Positions 61,299-64,000 of a DNA stretch of 64,000 nt are shown piece by piece. This DNA comes from Propionibacteriaceae bacterium (GTDB lineage: Bacteria > Actinomycetota > Actinomycetes > Propionibacteriales > Propionibacteriaceae). Position 1 is the stretch's first letter, and each line of letters begins with the position of its first letter. The notes beneath the pieces were generated by a model. The model worked only from the letters and a program-made list of their open reading frames with translations, was not told the origin of the DNA and did no database searches. The position numbers and the translations under genes were made by a program. Location: NCBI GenBank assembly GCA_017306015.1, contig JAFKJK010000013.1:124001-188000 (forward strand), in the 5' to 3' direction.

Positions 61299-61336
61299 GT
61301 AACCGCATGGTTGCGTCCATGTTTCAGCGTCGTTAC
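61299..61336 (-). promoter_or_regulatory. Double GlnR operator of glnA1
   Basis: Read on the minus strand: GTAAC-n6-GAAAC, six bases, GCAAC-n6-GTTAC. The spacing of six between boxes and 22 between repeat units equals the known GlnR operator of actinobacterial glnA genes. A single box of the same kind (GTAAC-n6-GAAAC) precedes the GlnA2-type gene. Confidence 0.75.
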
Positions 61337-61379
61337 GGCGAGCGCCCGAACCGGGCTCCGCATCGTTAGGCTGCCGGTC

Positions 61380-61820
61380 ATGGCGGACGACACGACCGAC
61401 GGCACCCCGGACGAGCCGTACCCGGGCCAGCGCATCGGCCTCCCCGAGACCGGACGCGGTTCGCTCGCGTCCTGGTTCGCCCGTGTTGCCGCCCTGATCC
61501 TCGACTGGGCCGCCTGCATGATCCTCGCCGTCGCCGTCTTCGGCCCCGGTGTGCTGCGCGACCCGGGGTGGAAGGCATGGATGGTGCTGGCGATCTTCTT
61601 CGTCGAATCCACCGTGTTGACCGCCCTGATCGGCAGCAGCTTCGGCCAGTACGTCGCCCGGATCGGGATCTTCTCCCTCGACGGCCGTCCGCTGGGCTGG
61701 GGACGGGCGGTGCTGCGTGCCGGAATGGTCTGCCTGGTGCTGCCGACGATCGTCATCGGGGCCGATCGCAGAGCCCTGAATGACCTCCTGCTGGGCACTT
61801 TCGTGGGAAACCTCCGCTGA
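61380..61820 (+). CDS. RDD-family membrane protein
   Basis: 146 residues from ATG 61380, with three hydrophobic helices at about 34-56, 63-85 and 110-132. The RDD hallmarks are seen: [19 protein letters not shown] opening the first helix, and the later [29 protein letters not shown]. An RDD gene divergent from glnA is a conserved actinobacterial arrangement. The start lacks a ribosome binding site; TAGGCT at 61367-61372 lies seven bases before it, indicating a leaderless mRNA. Function unknown. Confidence 0.85.
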   Translation: MADDTTDGTPDEPYPGQRIGLPETGRGSLASWFARVAALILDWAACMILAVAVFGPGVLRDPGWKAWMVLAIFFVESTVLTALIGSSFGQYVARIGIFSLDGRPLGWGRAVLRAGMVCLVLPTIVIGADRRALNDLLLGTFVGNLR

Positions 61821-61870
61821 CGGGGACGGTTTCGCTTCCGTAACGAAGTGGCGGACGCGGCCGTTGTGCG

Positions 61871-61899
61871 TTGAGCCGCCGCTCAGGGCAGGGTACCTT
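61871..61899 (+). promoter_or_regulatory. Promoter of the solute-binding protein gene
   Basis: TTGAGC at 61871-61876, a 17-base spacer and TACCTT at 61894-61899 form a good promoter about 60 bases before the start codon. Confidence 0.5.
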
Positions 61900-61959
61900 G
61901 GTGGCTTCAACCGTGCCTGGTGCTAGCACATCCGGGTGCGACGATTCAATGGAGGAACA

Positions 61960-63774
61960 TTGCGCGCGAAGAAGCTGCTCGCAGCCGCCACCGGAGTGCT
62001 CGCCACCGCGCTCGCGTTGTCGGCCTGCACGCCGACCCCGCAGGCTACGCAGACGAGCCTGAACACCGAGTCGGTGGCGACTGTCGCCTGGAACCAGGCG
62101 TTCTACTCGTACAACAACGCGACGTCGTTTGGTAACGCGACCGCGAACACGAACATCATCTACCTGACGAACGACTCGTTCAGCTACTACGACAAGGATC
62201 TCAAGATCCAGCCGAACAAGAGCTTCGGCACGTACGAGAAGGTCTCCGACAGCCCGCTGACGGTCAAGCAGACCATCGCCGACACGGCGACCTGGTCTGA
62301 CGGCGTCCCGGTGACTCCGGCCGACCTGATCCTGGCCTACGGCGCCCAGAGCGGGCTCTACAACAACTACGAGGCCAAGGTTGACCCCGAGAGCGGTGAC
62401 GTCTCCAAGGACAACGTCGGCACCAAGGTCTTCTTCAACTCCTCGAATCCTGGCTGGGCGTTGATCAAGAAGTTCCCGACGATCGACGGCAAGACCATCA
62501 CCTACGAGTACTCCAAGCCGTTCGTGGACTGGGAGCTCCCGGGCAGCCTGTTCAACCCGGGCGTCGCGGCGCACGTGGTCGGCAAGGTGGCTCTGGGCAT
62601 CGACGATCCGACCCAGGCCGCGCAGGCCGTGCTGGACGCGTTCCAGAAGAAGGACAACGCCGCGCTGTCCAAGATCTCGAACGTGTGGAACTCGAAGTTC
62701 AACTTCGAGGCCATGCCGAGCGACACCAGCCTCGTCGTCGGCACCGGTCCGTACACGATCACGGCGTTGACGTCCGACTACGTGACGATGAAGAAGAACC
62801 CGAACTACAAGGGTGAGCACACCCCGAGCATCGACACCATCACCGTCCGCATCATCGGCGACGCTCAGGCTTCGGTGCAGGCCCTGCAGAACGGCGAGGT
62901 GCTGGCCACCCAGCCGCAGGCGACCGCCGACATCCTCAAGCAGATGCAGGCGCTCCAGGGCGTCACCGTCCTCAACGGCGTCGGCGGAACCTTCGAGCAC
63001 GTCGACATGGCCCAGAACAACAAGGGTCCGTTCGACCCGGCGGCCTACGGCGGCGACGCCAACAAGGCCAACCTGGTGCGCGACGCCTGGCTGCAGACCA
63101 TTCCGCGGCAGAAGATCATCGACACCATCATCAAGCCGCTGAACCCCGACGCCGAGATCCGCAACTCGCTGATCGTCGTCCCGGGCAGCCCGATGTACGA
63201 CGGTGTCGTTGCCGCTAGCGGCATGGCGACGAAGTACGGCGCCGGTGACAACACCGACAAGGCCAAGCAGCTGCTGCAGCAGGCCGGCGTCACCTCGCCG
63301 ACCGTCCGCTTCATGTACGACAACACGAACACCCGCCGGGTGCAGGAGTTCCAGTTGATCAAGGAGTCCGCGGAGAAGGCCGGCTTCAAGGTTGTCGACG
63401 CTGGCAACAAGAACTGGGGTTCGTTGCTGGGCAACACCGCGAAGTACGACTCGGTGCTGTTCGGCTGGCAGTCGGTCTCGACCGGTCTGTCGGAGTCGGA
63501 CGCCAACTTCCGAACCAAGGGCCAGAACAACTTCTACGGTTACTCGAACAAGAAGGTGGACGGGCTGCTCGACCAGATCCAGGTCGCAACCGATGCTGCC
63601 AAGCAGCAGGAGTTGGTGAACCAGGTCGAGACCCAACTGGTGGCTGACAACTTCTCGATCAGCATCTTCCAGTTCCCGGAGCCGACCGGGGTCAGCAACA
63701 AGCTGCAGAACGTCTCGTCGATGTCGCTGTCGCCGACGATGTTCTGGAACTTCTGGCAGTGGAAGCTCGGCTGA
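61960..63774 (+). CDS. ABC transporter solute-binding lipoprotein, family 5 (peptide/oligopeptide type)
   Basis: 604 residues from TTG 61960, chosen because GGAGGAACA lies directly before it and the protein then begins LRAKKLLAAATGVLATALALSAC with a lipobox at Cys24. The mature part has family 5 features: an early ATWSDGVPVTPADLILAY block, GTGPYTITALTSDYVTMKKNPNY, and the C-terminal LLDQIQVATDAAKQQELVNQVE. Such proteins capture peptides or related ligands for import. The permease gene follows after a terminator hairpin. The ligand is unknown. Confidence 0.9.
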   Translation: MRAKKLLAAATGVLATALALSACTPTPQATQTSLNTESVATVAWNQAFYSYNNATSFGNATANTNIIYLTNDSFSYYDKDLKIQPNKSFGTYEKVSDSPLTVKQTIADTATWSDGVPVTPADLILAYGAQSGLYNNYEAKVDPESGDVSKDNVGTKVFFNSSNPGWALIKKFPTIDGKTITYEYSKPFVDWELPGSLFNPGVAAHVVGKVALGIDDPTQAAQAVLDAFQKKDNAALSKISNVWNSKFNFEAMPSDTSLVVGTGPYTITALTSDYVTMKKNPNYKGEHTPSIDTITVRIIGDAQASVQALQNGEVLATQPQATADILKQMQALQGVTVLNGVGGTFEHVDMAQNNKGPFDPAAYGGDANKANLVRDAWLQTIPRQKIIDTIIKPLNPDAEIRNSLIVVPGSPMYDGVVAASGMATKYGAGDNTDKAKQLLQQAGVTSPTVRFMYDNTNTRRVQEFQLIKESAEKAGFKVVDAGNKNWGSLLGNTAKYDSVLFGWQSVSTGLSESDANFRTKGQNNFYGYSNKKVDGLLDQIQVATDAAKQQELVNQVETQLVADNFSISIFQFPEPTGVSNKLQNVSSMSLSPTMFWNFWQWKLG

Positions 63775-63812
63775 CCGAGCAGACGGCTCCGCGGAGCCGA
63801 CACTGACCACAG

Positions 63813-63842
63813 CTGGGGCGCCAGGCTCGCCTGGCGCCCCAG
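63813..63842. terminator. Hairpin after the solute-binding protein gene
   Basis: CTGGGGCGCCAGG and CCTGGCGCCCCAG form a perfect 13-bp stem with a 4-base loop. It lies between the binding-protein and permease genes, where partial termination often sets a higher binding-protein level. A smaller stem CGGCTCCGCGGAGCCG is at 63784-63799. Confidence 0.75.
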
Positions 63843-63911
63843 TTGCGTCCCCGTTTCTTTGTGTACGGGCTGGCCTCAGCTAACTTTGTTCCTCGTGACT
63901 GTAGGTGACCG

Positions 63912-64000
63912 ATGATCCGCTACCTGGGTCGCCGTCTGGCGATCGCCGCCGGGCTGCTGCTGATCCTGTCGTTCTTGGTGTACGGAATGCTGGATCTGGC
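63912..64000 (+). CDS. ABC transporter permease, 5' part (DppB-like)
   Basis: The first 29 residues are visible: MIRYLGRRLAIAAGLLLILS then FLVYGMLDL, the opening helix of DppB/OppB-type permeases, which usually start with Met, an aromatic pair and Arg-Arg. The gene continues beyond the window. It is the partner of the binding protein upstream. Confidence 0.75.
   Translation, partial: MIRYLGRRLAIAAGLLLILSFLVYGMLDL

Noticed and set aside
61753..63810. Minus-strand open frame of 685 codons opposite the solute-binding protein gene
   Set aside because: Shadow frame; the plus strand encodes a well-recognised lipoprotein with signal peptide.

Overview
The window reads as a high-GC actinobacterial chromosome, most likely Propionibacteriales or a relative (a taxonomic inference). 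Grounds: two glutamine synthetases plus the adenylyltransferase GlnE, the DprE1/DprE2 epimerase pair, a MapB-type methionine aminopeptidase, GlnR-type boxes (GTAAC-n6-GAAAC), and several genes with a TANNNT -10 hexamer only 6-8 nt before the start codon, the signature of leaderless transcripts.

Left chromosomal segment (1-23,778): the 3' end of an RNB ribonuclease, RNase P RNA (rnpB), map, a small acidic protein, a polytopic membrane protein, a GlnA2-type glutamine synthetase, a tightly overlapping four-gene MacAB-like export operon with two adaptors, an SCP-like protein, glnE, dprE1, dprE2, an APH-family kinase, an orphan LacI regulator with its operators, an MBL-fold hydrolase and a DUF3048 lipoprotein. 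Gaps between these genes are unusually rich in repeats: a hairpin tandem array, a roughly 135-bp dispersed repeat that carries a dead copy of the glnE tail, and five copies of an element with inverted arms spaced 75-76 bp.

Integrated island (23,779-59,841, about 36 kb): a tyrosine integrase, an excisionase-like protein and an XRE regulator sit at the right end. The element is bounded by a 22-bp direct repeat that is the last six codons plus stop of glnA1, so it integrated into the 3' end of the main glutamine synthetase gene without destroying it. Cargo includes a large P-loop replication-type ATPase, a metallophosphoesterase, a possible defence pair (AAA ATPase plus PLD nuclease fused to an EVE/PUA-like domain), a serine resolvase, a lone Flp pilin flanked by paralogous HTH proteins, a secreted module (lipoprotein, giant repeat protein, subtilisin-like protease), an IS5-type insertion sequence, an EcoRI-type methylase with a DUF262-HNH nuclease, a second DNA methyltransferase, MNT-like nucleotidyltransferases and a DUF2971 protein. 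No conjugation genes are visible. Seven apparent frameshifts (plus the IS5-type transposase shift) lie in the island; I see none in the flanking chromosome.

Right chromosomal segment (59,820-64,000): glnA1 behind a double GlnR operator, a divergent RDD membrane protein, a family 5 ABC solute-binding lipoprotein and the start of its permease. Before integration DUF3048 and glnA1 were probably convergent neighbours sharing one terminator, now left 36 kb away from glnA1.
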